Assembly: GCF_000723205.1 (NCBI RefSeq)
Contig: NZ_HG315671.1
Location: 1,089,351-1,153,350 of the forward strand
From: Formosa agariphila KMM 3901
GTDB lineage: Bacteria > Bacteroidota > Bacteroidia > Flavobacteriales > Flavobacteriaceae
Reading direction: 5' to 3'
Length of the DNA stretch: 64,000 bases
Both the position numbers and the translations under genes were made by a program. This document shows, one piece after another, positions 37,449 to 46,549 of this stretch. A model generated the notes under the pieces. The model had not been told where the DNA came from. It made no database searches and worked only from the letters and a program-made list of their open reading frames with translations. The number at the start of each line of letters is the position of its first letter. Position 1 is the stretch's first letter.

Positions 37449-38468
37449 ATGAAAACTGATTTACAAGATTATTCTCATAAACGTTTTAATATTCTTACTG
37501 GTGAATGGGTTTTAGTATCTCCACACCGGGCAAAAAGACCTTGGCAAGGACAGAACGAAGAAATTTCTAAAGAGATAAGGCCTGCTCATGACCCATCATG
37601 TTATTTATGTGCTGGAAATACTCGGATTAACGGAGAACTAAATCCGAATTACGAAGATGTATTTGTGTTTACAAACGATTTTGCTGCACTCCAAAAAGAT
37701 TCAAAATCATTTCAAGTTAACGATGGTTTACTTCAAGCCCAGAGTGAAACAGGAATTTGTAAAGTCATTTGTTTTAGTCCAGACCACTCTAAGAGTTTAG
37801 CAGACATGTCTACGGAATCTATAGAAAAAGTAGTTTTTGCATGGCAACAAGAGTATAAAGAGCTTGGAGGAAAAGACGGAATTAACTACGTGCAAATTTT
37901 TGAAAACAAAGGTGCTGTTATGGGCTGTAGTAATCCGCACCCGCATGGTCAGATTTGGAGTCAGTCGACCTTACCTAACGAAGTTGATAAAAAAAATAGT
38001 GCTCAGCTAGAATATTATACGAATACTAAGCATAGTCTTTTAGGGGATTACCTTGCACAAGAATTTAAAGAAAAAGAACGTATTATATATGAAAATGATG
38101 CTTTTGTGGTAATTGTTCCGTTTTGGGCAGTTTGGCCATTCGAAACAATGATTGTACCTAAGAGACATCAAAAAAATATTCTTGAATTAAAAGATAAAGA
38201 AACCTTGTTATTTGCCGATGCTATTTCTGCTATCACCAAGGCTTACGATAAGTTATTCAATACATCTTTTCCGTATTCTAGTGGTATACATCAAGCTCCT
38301 ACTAATGGAGAAGATAATAACCATTGGCATTGGCATATGAGTTTTTATCCACCACTATTACGTAGTGCTACTGTTAAGAAATTTATGGTTGGCTACGAAA
38401 TGTTTGGATCACCACAACGAGATATTACTGCAGAAGTTGCTGCTAAAATGTTGTCTAAACTAGTATAG
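37449..38468 (+). CDS. galT: Galactose-1-phosphate uridylyltransferase GalT
   Basis: A 339-residue HIT-superfamily enzyme that exchanges UMP between UDP-glucose and galactose-1-phosphate. The active-site motif NPHPHGQIW gives H164 and the nucleophile H166, the same numbers as in E. coli. The N-terminal RFNILTGEWVLVSPHRAKRPW, the zinc-type CYLCAGN and the C-terminal HWHWHMSFYPP agree. It is the last gene of the gntR-galK-galT unit. No mutarotase (galM) gene is in the window. Confidence 0.97.
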   Translation: MKTDLQDYSHKRFNILTGEWVLVSPHRAKRPWQGQNEEISKEIRPAHDPSCYLCAGNTRINGELNPNYEDVFVFTNDFAALQKDSKSFQVNDGLLQAQSETGICKVICFSPDHSKSLADMSTESIEKVVFAWQQEYKELGGKDGINYVQIFENKGAVMGCSNPHPHGQIWSQSTLPNEVDKKNSAQLEYYTNTKHSLLGDYLAQEFKEKERIIYENDAFVVIVPFWAVWPFETMIVPKRHQKNILELKDKETLLFADAISAITKAYDKLFNTSFPYSSGIHQAPTNGEDNNHWHWHMSFYPPLLRSATVKKFMVGYEMFGSPQRDITAEVAAKMLSKLV

Positions 38469-38489
38469 TAACTAGATCCATTAATATAT

Positions 38490-38545
38490 AAAAACCATCT
38501 GTAACAGTTTTTTCTCAATTAAGCTATTTACAGATGGTTTTTTGA
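38490..38545 (+). terminator. Terminator after galT
   Basis: AAAACCATCTGTAA (38491-38504) pairs with TTACAGATGGTTTT (38528-38541), followed by Ts; it lies 22 bases after the galT stop. Confidence 0.8.
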
Positions 38546-39237
38546 TCTCTTGTTAATTTACATTAAGAGTTATCAAGAATGTCGTCCATAGATTTTTTTT
38601 AAGAGTCATTAAAACGGCAGTCTCTTTTTTAGAACTATTTTTTAGAGGAGTAGTTTATAGAATCAATATCCTATCTAGATTTTTTAAAGGTCTCTCAGTA
38701 TTTTTATATCTTGGGTGTGCTATAAAATCAAAAACGATACATTTATTATTAGTTTTTTCTTGGTTAGTATACCTTATATATAATAAGGACAAGTCTTTCT
38801 TTTTTTCAGTGCTTCATTTTTAATGTCTTTATTATAAAATTAAAGTCGCTTTATCAGATTTGATGAAGCGACTTTTTTTATTTAGTAGACGAGGAATTAT
38901 CTTATTTGACCTGCAGTTGTTGAATTAACTAAATGTTATTCTTAATAATTTTTTAACTAATACGCTTTTTAGGATAAATGAGGCTTTTGTTTTTAATATT
39001 TTTTTTGAATTGATTAAGTACCTGCATTTTACAAGTGTGTAATAATGTTTTATAGAAAACACTAAAACCCTAGTGTTTTAGGGCGTTTATAGATTGTTGG
39101 TGTCAATTTTTCTGTTAACAATTGTGTAAAATGATAATTGTAGGGGGGCTTAATTGTTATATCGCATGTTTTTTTAGCCAATTTTTATTATTTCCACAAA
39201 ATGTTGTGTTTTTAACATTTAAATAACATATATTAGC
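38546..39237. other. Long gap with orphan hairpins, no protein gene
   Basis: I see no coding frame here. The gap holds a strong terminator-like hairpin at 38842-38880, another perfect hairpin with arms AAAACACTA (39056-39064) and TAGTGTTTT (39071-39079), and a small CCTTAT/ATAAGG stem near 38772. The sequence just before 39238 contains TATATTAG, a weak -7-like box for the SusC/SusD pair. A small RNA ending at 38880 is possible but unproven. Confidence 0.4.
38842..38880 (+). terminator. Orphan intrinsic terminator
   Basis: AAAGTCGCTT (38842-38851) pairs with AAGCGACTTT (38866-38875), followed by a run of Ts. It has no protein gene upstream within 370 bases other than galT, which has its own terminator. 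Confidence 0.7.
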
Positions 39238-39284
39238 GGTACCAAATTGGTAAACCAGTCTAATTGACCAGTTTGGTAAACCAA
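39238..39284. promoter_or_regulatory. Operator cluster upstream of SusC/SusD pair 2
   Basis: TTGGTAAACCA, a TGGT-AA-ACCA palindrome, occurs twice in the same orientation (39247-39257 and 39273-39283), 26 bp apart. Further ACCA/TGGT half-sites lie around it (ACCAAATTGGT at 39241-39251 and ACCAGTTTGGT at 39267-39277). TGGT...ACCA is the shape of known FadR-type operators, and a FadR-type gene (44188) lies downstream of this SusC/SusD pair. Confidence 0.6.
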
Positions 39285-39330
39285 AATAAATTATTTTAAT
39301 CATGTATTTATTAACCAAAACAAATTACAA

Positions 39331-42300
39331 ATGAATTTAAAAACTAAACTAATTTTAATGTTAGGATTGATTTTCAATCTATCATTATTTGCACAGGACG
39401 GATATCAGTTATCCGGTACTGTATTCGATGGGAGCAATATGCCCGTTCCTGGTGTTAACGTAATTATCGATAAGACCACGACTGGTACTGCTACAGATTT
39501 CGATGGAAATTTCCAATTGGAAGTTAGCCCTGGAGATGTTCTTAATTTTTCTTATTTAGGATATGTTTCTAAATCTGTTACTATAACAAATCAAACACGA
39601 TTAGATATCGTAATGCAAGAAGACACTAGTGAACTTGATGAAGTAGTGGTTGTAGGTTACGGTACTCGTAAAAAGAGTGATATTACAGGATCTGTATCTT
39701 CAGTTAAAACAGAAGAGTTAACAGCTTATCCAACTTCAAATGCAGAACAAGCACTTCAAGGTCGTGCTGCAGGGGTTGTTGTTCAATCTAATAATGGTGG
39801 TGAGCCAGGTGCTCCTATTAATATTAAGGTAAGAGGTAATACTTCTATTGGTGCAAGTAGTGGGCCACTTGTAGTTGTCGATGGATTTGTTGGTGCTTCA
39901 ATGCCACAAGCAGACGATATTGCTTCTATGGAAGTATTAAAAGATGCGTCAGCAACGGCTATCTACGGTTCTAGAGGTTCTGGAGGGGTTATTTTAGTAA
40001 CTACTAAAAAAGGTAAATCAGGTAGATTAAATGTTGAAATTAACACAACTTATTCTACTCAAAATACTGCTAACCGTTTAGACTTATTAAACGCAGACGA
40101 ATTTGCACAATACCAACAATCTTTTAACCCTGCATATGTTCAAGGTACAGAAGATATGGATTGGCAAGATGAGATTTACACAACTGGTAACATCTCTAAC
40201 ACACAAGCTTCTTTTTCTGGAGGTAGTGATAAAATAAACTTCTATTCTTCTGTAAACTATTTTACTCAAGATGGTATTATTGTAAATTCTGGATTTGAGA
40301 AATTTACATTCTTAAACAATGTTGATGCTCAAGTAACAGATAAATTAAAGTTAGGTATGAACCTTTTTGGAAGCAGAAGCACTAAAGATGGTGTTGCTAC
40401 TCAATCTTCAGGTTCAGATGCAATTGGTAACGTAAACGGTGGTGGAGACGATGTTGTGTCTTTAGCAATGAGATTTACTCCAGATAGAGGAATTTACGAT
40501 TCTAATGGAAACTTCACTCAAAACTCTGTAGGAGATGGTATTGAAAACCCTTGGGCTGTTGCAAATGAAATTATCAACGAAACAAAATCAGATAACTTTA
40601 GATCTAACTTATATGCTAGTTATGATATTTTAGAAAATCTTAATTTCAAAACTACGTTTGGTTTTAGTACAACTAACGAAACTGCAGGTTACTTTAAACC
40701 TCAAACGTTCCAGTTATCTACAGGTGGAGCAAGTATTGCTAACTTAAGAAGAACTAACATTTTAAGTGAAAACTACTTAACGTATAACCTTGAATTAGGA
40801 AAAGGAAACTTAACTGCATTAGGAGGTTATTCTTACCAAAAAGTAACAAACGAAAGATTCTCTGCTAGTACTCAAGAATTACTTTCAGATAGTTTCCTTT
40901 GGTATAACTTAGCGGCTGGTCACGTAGAAACAAGAAGAGTTACTTCTTCATGGTCTGAATCAGAAATACAATCTTTATTCGGAAGAATTAACTACGATTG
41001 GGATGATAAATATTTAATTACTGGTACAGTAAGACGTGATGGTGCCTCTAACTTTGCTGAAAATAATAAATATGCTGTGTTCCCTTCTGGAGCAATTGGA
41101 TGGAAAATTTCTAATGAAAACTTCTTAAAAGATAGTAATTCAATTTCTAACCTTAAGTTTAGAGCAAGTTATGGTTTAACTGGTAACCAAGCAATCGATC
41201 CTTATCAGTCTTTAGCAATATTAGGTGTTACACCATCTACTGCTAATTCAACAGATGCTACTGTTTCTGTAGCTCAAGAGGCTAACCCAGATTTAAAATG
41301 GGAAACATCTTACCAAACAAACATTGGTTTAGATTTAGGAATGTATAATAACAGAATTAATTTCTCATTCGACTATTATAACATCGATACTAAAGACCTT
41401 TTATTAGAAGCAACTACAACTCCTGCATATAGTGGAGCAACAGATTTACAAGTTTTCCAAAACGTTGGAGAGCTTAACAACAGAGGTTTCGAAATTGTTT
41501 TAAGTACTAGAAACATTGTAACAGACGATTTTACTTGGACTACAGATTTTAACTGGTCTACAAACAAAAACAAAGTTGTAAAATTAGTTAACGGTGCAGA
41601 TATTATTGATAGTGCAGCTCCTGGATATTTCTCAGGAAAAGATACTTACATTTTAAGAGAAGGAGAAGCTGTTGGTTTATTTTGGGGGCATGAGTACACA
41701 GGTGTATACCAAGGAGGTGCTGTACCAGAAGGTTCTGCTTTAAAAGGTTCTTACCAAGAAGCTGGAGACCCATTATTCCAAGATGTTAATGGTGATGGTA
41801 ATATTGATAACAATGATCAACAAATTATTGGAGATCCTAATCCAGATTGGAATTTCGGATTTACAAACACTTTCAGATATAAAAATATCGATTTAAATAT
41901 TTTCTTCCAAGGTTCTCACGGAGGTGAAATCTTAAACCTTACTAACGTTCAGTTATTTAACGGAGATTCTAATGCTTTAACAGATGTGTTAGATGCTTGG
42001 ACACCAGAAAACTCAACGTCTAATATCCCATCAAACAAAACTAGAGATAGAGAAATTTCTTCTCGATTTGTTGAAGACGGAAGTTATGTAAGATTAAAAA
42101 ACTTATCTATAGGATATACTTTCCCTCAAGATTTAGTTGAAAAAATTGGAATGGATAATCTTAGATTATCAGTTAGTGGACAGAATTTGTTAACATTTAC
42201 AAATTACTCTGGTTTAGATCCTGAAGTTAGCTATTTCGGTAGCGGTGGTGGAGATACTACCTCTGGGAACGTAGTTCAAGGACATGATTTTGGAAATTAC

Positions 42301-42345
42301 CCAACAATTAGATCTTTCAGTTTAAGCCTTAATTTAAAATTTTAA
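39331..42345 (+). CDS. susC: SusC/RagA-type TonB-dependent transporter 2
   Basis: A 1004-residue outer-membrane transporter with a signal peptide ending near SLFAQ, a carboxypeptidase-like domain (about 25-105, GTVFDGSNMPVPGVNVI; TATDFDGNFQL), and the SusC signature EVVVVGYGTRKKSDITGSVS. The plug (STIGASSGPLVVVDGF-type region; GSRGSGGVILVTTKKGK) and barrel follow, ending in LSLNLKF. SusD follows after 12 bases. The substrate is not evident; the neighbours (mannose-6-phosphate isomerase, Nramp-like transporter) hint at a hexose-containing glycan. Confidence 0.95.
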   Translation: MNLKTKLILMLGLIFNLSLFAQDGYQLSGTVFDGSNMPVPGVNVIIDKTTTGTATDFDGNFQLEVSPGDVLNFSYLGYVSKSVTITNQTRLDIVMQEDTSELDEVVVVGYGTRKKSDITGSVSSVKTEELTAYPTSNAEQALQGRAAGVVVQSNNGGEPGAPINIKVRGNTSIGASSGPLVVVDGFVGASMPQADDIASMEVLKDASATAIYGSRGSGGVILVTTKKGKSGRLNVEINTTYSTQNTANRLDLLNADEFAQYQQSFNPAYVQGTEDMDWQDEIYTTGNISNTQASFSGGSDKINFYSSVNYFTQDGIIVNSGFEKFTFLNNVDAQVTDKLKLGMNLFGSRSTKDGVATQSSGSDAIGNVNGGGDDVVSLAMRFTPDRGIYDSNGNFTQNSVGDGIENPWAVANEIINETKSDNFRSNLYASYDILENLNFKTTFGFSTTNETAGYFKPQTFQLSTGGASIANLRRTNILSENYLTYNLELGKGNLTALGGYSYQKVTNERFSASTQELLSDSFLWYNLAAGHVETRRVTSSWSESEIQSLFGRINYDWDDKYLITGTVRRDGASNFAENNKYAVFPSGAIGWKISNENFLKDSNSISNLKFRASYGLTGNQAIDPYQSLAILGVTPSTANSTDATVSVAQEANPDLKWETSYQTNIGLDLGMYNNRINFSFDYYNIDTKDLLLEATTTPAYSGATDLQVFQNVGELNNRGFEIVLSTRNIVTDDFTWTTDFNWSTNKNKVVKLVNGADIIDSAAPGYFSGKDTYILREGEAVGLFWGHEYTGVYQGGAVPEGSALKGSYQEAGDPLFQDVNGDGNIDNNDQQIIGDPNPDWNFGFTNTFRYKNIDLNIFFQGSHGGEILNLTNVQLFNGDSNALTDVLDAWTPENSTSNIPSNKTRDREISSRFVEDGSYVRLKNLSIGYTFPQDLVEKIGMDNLRLSVSGQNLLTFTNYSGLDPEVSYFGSGGGDTTSGNVVQGHDFGNYPTIRSFSLSLNLKF

Positions 42346-42357
42346 AAAAAACACAAT

Positions 42358-43971
42358 ATGAAAACATATAAATATATATTAGTATTGATGGGGTTATCAA
42401 TACTGGGATGTTCCGATTTAGAAGAAAGTCCTATAACACAATTAAGCCCTGATGATTATTTTAGTTCTTTAAGTTTAGAACAGGTAGAAGGTTTTGTATC
42501 TGGAGCTTACGTACACATGCTTCACAGAAATTTTCTATCAAGAGAGATGGCTCAAGCATTAGAATTCCGTAGCGACATGACTGCTATTGGTAGAACTGGT
42601 GTAGCAGAAAGAGTAGATATGGATAACTTTACTGTATCTTCAGACAACGCTTTAATTATTGGTTCTAATGGATATTGGCCTAAAGTATACCAAATTATTC
42701 GTGCAGCGAATGATGGTGTACAAGCAGGAAAGCAACTTACAGAAGGCGATGAAAACGAAATCAATGAAGTAATTGCAAGAGGTCGTTTTGCTAGAGCTTT
42801 AGCTTACTATCACTTAGTAAGACAATTTGGAGATATTCCTTATTTAGATGATACTACGCCTTTATCTGAAGCTACTGTAGCTCCTAGAACTCCAGCTGCT
42901 GAAGTATATGCGAAAATTATTGAAGATTTAGAGTATGCTAAAGAATGGTTACCAAACACACAACCTACAAGAGCCTTACCTGCAAAATCTGCAGCGAGTG
43001 CATATTTAGCTTCTGTTCATTTAACAATGGAAAACTGGCAATTAGCTTACGATGAAGCTAAAGATGTAATTAACAATGCAGGTACTTATAACTTAGCTTT
43101 AGAACCAGATTTTCAAAATTTATTTGATGCTGTAAAAGTAGATGCTTCTTTAGAACCAATTTTTGTATTAGACTTTACAGGAGTTTCTGATGGTGACCAA
43201 GGTAGAGATTACCAAGCGCCAATGACAGGTAGTAGAGGTGATAAGCAATATTTACCAAACATTAACCCAGAAGCTGGTTGGTCTGTACAGGTACCATCAC
43301 TTAAAGTATACACTACTTGGGATGAAAATGATTACAGAAGAGCTGTATCTTTAGATGATACAATGGTATTTGAAGCAGATGAAAATGGAAACGGACCACG
43401 AGTAGATTATACTGGTTATGTTGCAGGAAACTCTTTAAGTGTTAACCGTCCACATATTGCAAAATACACACGTATGGCAAGTAAATTACCAACTCAAGAT
43501 GGTAATGGTAGAGGGTCTCATTCTAACTATATGCTAATGCGTTATGCAGAAGTATTATTAATTGCAGCTGAAGCGGCTAATGAAATTGGATTAACTTCTG
43601 AAGCTGAAGATTTATTAAACCAAGTAAGAGCAAGAGCTAGAAAAGGTGGAGTAACTAATGGTTATACTGAAAGTGCATCTCCTGCAGATGTTTCTGGAAC
43701 TTCTCAAGACGAATTTAGATTTATCGTTTTAGAAGAGCGTAGATTAGAATTAGCTTTCGAATTTAAAAGATGGTACGACATCGCAAGACGTAAAATGGGT
43801 GATGCTCCATATAATGTATTTGGATCAGATGGTTTAGAATCAGAAGTGTCTACAGAATCTGGAGTAGGACCAGGACCAAAATCATTTGACTCTAGTCGTG
43901 ACTATTTATTCCCTATTCCAATTGATGAAATTATTATCAACCCTAATTTAGTTCAGAATCCTGGGTACTAA
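42358..43971 (+). CDS. susD: SusD/RagB-family glycan-binding lipoprotein 2
   Basis: A 537-residue lipoprotein with lipobox ILGC (cysteine near residue 18). SusD features are RGRFARALAYYHLVRQFGDIPY, AKSAASAYLASVHL, YMLMRYAEVLLIAAEAANE and the C-terminal ERRLELAFEFKRWYDIARR with YLFPIPIDEIIINPNL. It is the partner of the preceding SusC; a terminator follows. Confidence 0.96.
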   Translation: MKTYKYILVLMGLSILGCSDLEESPITQLSPDDYFSSLSLEQVEGFVSGAYVHMLHRNFLSREMAQALEFRSDMTAIGRTGVAERVDMDNFTVSSDNALIIGSNGYWPKVYQIIRAANDGVQAGKQLTEGDENEINEVIARGRFARALAYYHLVRQFGDIPYLDDTTPLSEATVAPRTPAAEVYAKIIEDLEYAKEWLPNTQPTRALPAKSAASAYLASVHLTMENWQLAYDEAKDVINNAGTYNLALEPDFQNLFDAVKVDASLEPIFVLDFTGVSDGDQGRDYQAPMTGSRGDKQYLPNINPEAGWSVQVPSLKVYTTWDENDYRRAVSLDDTMVFEADENGNGPRVDYTGYVAGNSLSVNRPHIAKYTRMASKLPTQDGNGRGSHSNYMLMRYAEVLLIAAEAANEIGLTSEAEDLLNQVRARARKGGVTNGYTESASPADVSGTSQDEFRFIVLEERRLELAFEFKRWYDIARRKMGDAPYNVFGSDGLESEVSTESGVGPGPKSFDSSRDYLFPIPIDEIIINPNLVQNPGY

Positions 43972-44034
43972 TTATATCAAAATATTAGACATATAATTTA
44001 AACATTAGATATAATTTAAATTAGTTTTTATTAA

Positions 44035-44069
44035 ATACTGGTCTAAGGTTTTAGGCCAGTATTTTTTTT
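44035..44069 (+). terminator. Terminator of SusC/SusD operon 2
   Basis: ATACTGGTCTAA (44035-44046) pairs with TTAGGCCAGTAT (44051-44062) across a GGTT loop, then a T run; it lies 64 bases after the susD stop. Confidence 0.8.
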
Positions 44070-44187
44070 AGAAATTAACTATGTAAAACTATACCTTAAG
44101 AGGTTTTATGTCTTATAAACTATAGTTTTTATCAAACCAACTAATCTAAAACCATGATTAAACATTTAATTAGTCAGACTCATTATA

Positions 44188-44895
44188 ATGAAATATGAAA
44201 CAACCAAAATAAAAGATAACACAGAAATTCAAAATATCATTATATCCCAGATTAAAGATTTTATCAACTTAAAAAATCTTGAATTAGGAGATAAGTTACC
44301 TTCTCAACGGGTATTATCAGAAAAATTTAATGTAAGTAGACGACACGTAGGAGAAGCCATAGAAAAACTTGAGTTTTATGGAGTGTTAAAATCAGTTCCA
44401 CAATCAGGAACTTTTGTCGAAAATATTGGTCACATTGCTTTAAATGGTATCATTGAAGATATTATAGCGCTAGAAAAACAAGATTTTAAATCGCTTGTAG
44501 AAACACGCTTAATGTTGGAAACTAAAACAGCATGTTTGGCAACAATACGAAGAACCGAAGAAGATTTAGAGAATATTGAAACGGCACTTAATAATTATAA
44601 AGTTAAAGTTTTAAATAGAGAAGATGCGTTAGAAGAAGATTTGCTTTTTCATTTAGCAATAGCTAAAGCCAGTGGAAATAGTACAATTAATGCTTTAATG
44701 CTTCAAATAACACCTAAAATTATCTCGGTCTTAGAAGATACACGCGTTTGTGGTGCAGACGAGCGTCTTAAAGAACTTCAAAATCATGAAGCTATTTATC
44801 ACGCAATCAAAATTCAAGACACTGAACTCGCGGTAAAAGTTATGAAAGTACATTTTGAAATGCTTATAGCATTCTGTAACAATTTTGAAAAATAA
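44188..44895 (+). CDS. FadR-type (GntR, FCD domain) transcriptional regulator
   Basis: A 235-residue regulator. The GntR winged helix (about 12-78) contains LGDKLPSQRVLSEKFNVSRR and EAIEKLEFYGVLKSVPQSGTFVE. The all-helical FCD ligand domain (about 95-228) keeps the metal-ligand-type segments DLLFHLAIAKASGNS and HEAIYHAI. FCD regulators usually respond to small acids or sugar acids. It stands between SusC/SusD pair 2 and the Nramp-like transporter and has its own terminator. It is the likely protein for the TTGGTAAACCA sites before SusC. Confidence 0.9.
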   Translation: MKYETTKIKDNTEIQNIIISQIKDFINLKNLELGDKLPSQRVLSEKFNVSRRHVGEAIEKLEFYGVLKSVPQSGTFVENIGHIALNGIIEDIIALEKQDFKSLVETRLMLETKTACLATIRRTEEDLENIETALNNYKVKVLNREDALEEDLLFHLAIAKASGNSTINALMLQITPKIISVLEDTRVCGADERLKELQNHEAIYHAIKIQDTELAVKVMKVHFEMLIAFCNNFEK

Positions 44896-44899
44896 TTAT

Positions 44900-44928
44900 A
44901 AGGGGAAACATATGTTTTCCCTTTTTTA
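44900..44928 (+). terminator. Terminator after the FadR-type gene
   Basis: AAGGGGAAACA (44900-44910) pairs with TGTTTTCCCTT (44913-44923, one G-U pair), then TTTT. It lies 5 bases after the stop codon. Confidence 0.75.
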
Positions 44929-45168
44929 TTTAAATGTTTTTTAAGATCTCTTTAGCATTTAAATACACGTTTTTTAATGAATTAATTCCTAATTTTGATA
45001 TTCCTAATAGTGCTTCACCAAACTAAACTAGTATTCTAAAATATTATAAATACAATTAAAATCACCTGTGTTTCAATAGGGCGAATTGTAGATTATAATG
45101 GTCTAAATTATAGTTAAGTAACGCATCTATTTTTTTACAATGCAACAAACTAAACGAATTACATATAT

Positions 45169-46431
45169 ATGGCAACAGAAAAATTATCATTTAAAAACAG
45201 AGTCCAACAGGGGTTAAAGAATTTTGGACCTGCATTTTTTATAATTGGTTACGTAGTAGGAACAGGGAGTGTAACTTCTATGGTTGTGTCTGGTGCTAAT
45301 TATGGTTTAAGCCTGTCTTGGGCATTATTATTATCTTGCTTCTTTACCTATTTTCTTCTTATATCTATTAGTAAATTAACAATAGTTTCTGGGAATACGT
45401 TAATGTTTAATTTTAAAAAAGCTTTCGGAAAACCTGTAACCATATTTATTATCACAGCTTTATTAGTGTCTATAGTGTCATCTGTTATTGGTGTTATGGG
45501 AGTTGTTGCAGAAGTTGCTATGGAATGGATTTCTGTAAGAACGTCTATTTCGTTTCTTAATGCTCCAATGGTCGCTGTTTTATTTACATGCTTGTTAATT
45601 GCGCTGTTTTGGACAGGTAAACATGAAAATTTTATTAAAGCCATGAGTGCTATGGTTGGCTTTATGGCACTTTCTTTTATTGCAACTAGTATTATGGTGG
45701 TTAAAGAAACAGGTACAAATTTTATAGAATTTTTTCCAGAATTACCTAAAGGAGATAACGCTGGTCTTGTAATTGCCGGAATTGTTGGAACAACTATGGC
45801 AGGTGTGTGTTTAGCGTCTAGAAGTATTTTGGTTCAGGAACAGAAATGGGGCGTAGAACATTTAAAAACTGAAAATAGAGATGCCATGTCATCAATGATA
45901 TTGACTTTCTTTATTAGTCTCGCTATTATGATTAGTGCTACGGGAACACTATATTTTCAAGGTATTAAAGTGGTTGATGCAACCGATATGATGAGTGCCT
46001 TAGGGCCTTGGGCTGGAGACTTTGCTTTAACCTTATTTACGTTAGGAATTATTGGTGCAGGATTGTCTTCCATATTTCCAAACCTTTTACTTTTTCCTTG
46101 GTTAATTGCAGATTATACGGGAACTGAGAGAAATATGAAAAGACCGTTGTTTAAGTTTTTAGTAGTCTTAGTGGCATTTAGCGGAATAATTGTTCCGTTT
46201 TTTGGCGGAAAACCAGTTTGGATTTTAATTGCCTCTCAAGCTCTAAGTCCGTTTATAATGCCTCTAATAACATTGTTTTTAATCATTTTATTGAATAGAA
46301 AAGATGTCATGAAAACCTTTAAAACAAGCCTGTGGATGAACATCGCTTTAGGCGCAACCTTAGTATTCAATTTTTATATGTTGTATGTCGCGCTTAATGG
46401 CTTTATTGGCTTTATAAAAACAGGAATTTAA
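45169..46431 (+). CDS. Nramp-fold transporter lacking the canonical metal-binding motif
   Basis: A 420-residue membrane protein with about 11 helices, recognisable as a member of the Nramp (SLC11) group from the overall layout and from GPAFFIIGYVVGTGSVTS at helix 1 and GIVGTTMAGVCLASRS at helix 6. In true manganese/iron Nramps helix 1 carries DPGN and helix 6 MPH; here these positions read GTGS (31-34) and MAGV (210-213), so the metal-coordinating Asp/Asn and the His are absent. It probably transports something other than free divalent metal, or uses a different site. It lies in a carbohydrate locus between a FadR-type regulator and a mannose-6-phosphate isomerase. Confidence 0.75.
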   Translation: MATEKLSFKNRVQQGLKNFGPAFFIIGYVVGTGSVTSMVVSGANYGLSLSWALLLSCFFTYFLLISISKLTIVSGNTLMFNFKKAFGKPVTIFIITALLVSIVSSVIGVMGVVAEVAMEWISVRTSISFLNAPMVAVLFTCLLIALFWTGKHENFIKAMSAMVGFMALSFIATSIMVVKETGTNFIEFFPELPKGDNAGLVIAGIVGTTMAGVCLASRSILVQEQKWGVEHLKTENRDAMSSMILTFFISLAIMISATGTLYFQGIKVVDATDMMSALGPWAGDFALTLFTLGIIGAGLSSIFPNLLLFPWLIADYTGTERNMKRPLFKFLVVLVAFSGIIVPFFGGKPVWILIASQALSPFIMPLITLFLIILLNRKDVMKTFKTSLWMNIALGATLVFNFYMLYVALNGFIGFIKTGI

Positions 46432-46549
46432 AAACAGATAATTTTTAAATAGGTGGAATATAAATCAAATTATTAGACTTAAAACACCATATATAATATA
46501 CAATTTTCCTTTTATGTTACAGTAAATAGGACAATGAAAACCAAAGAAC

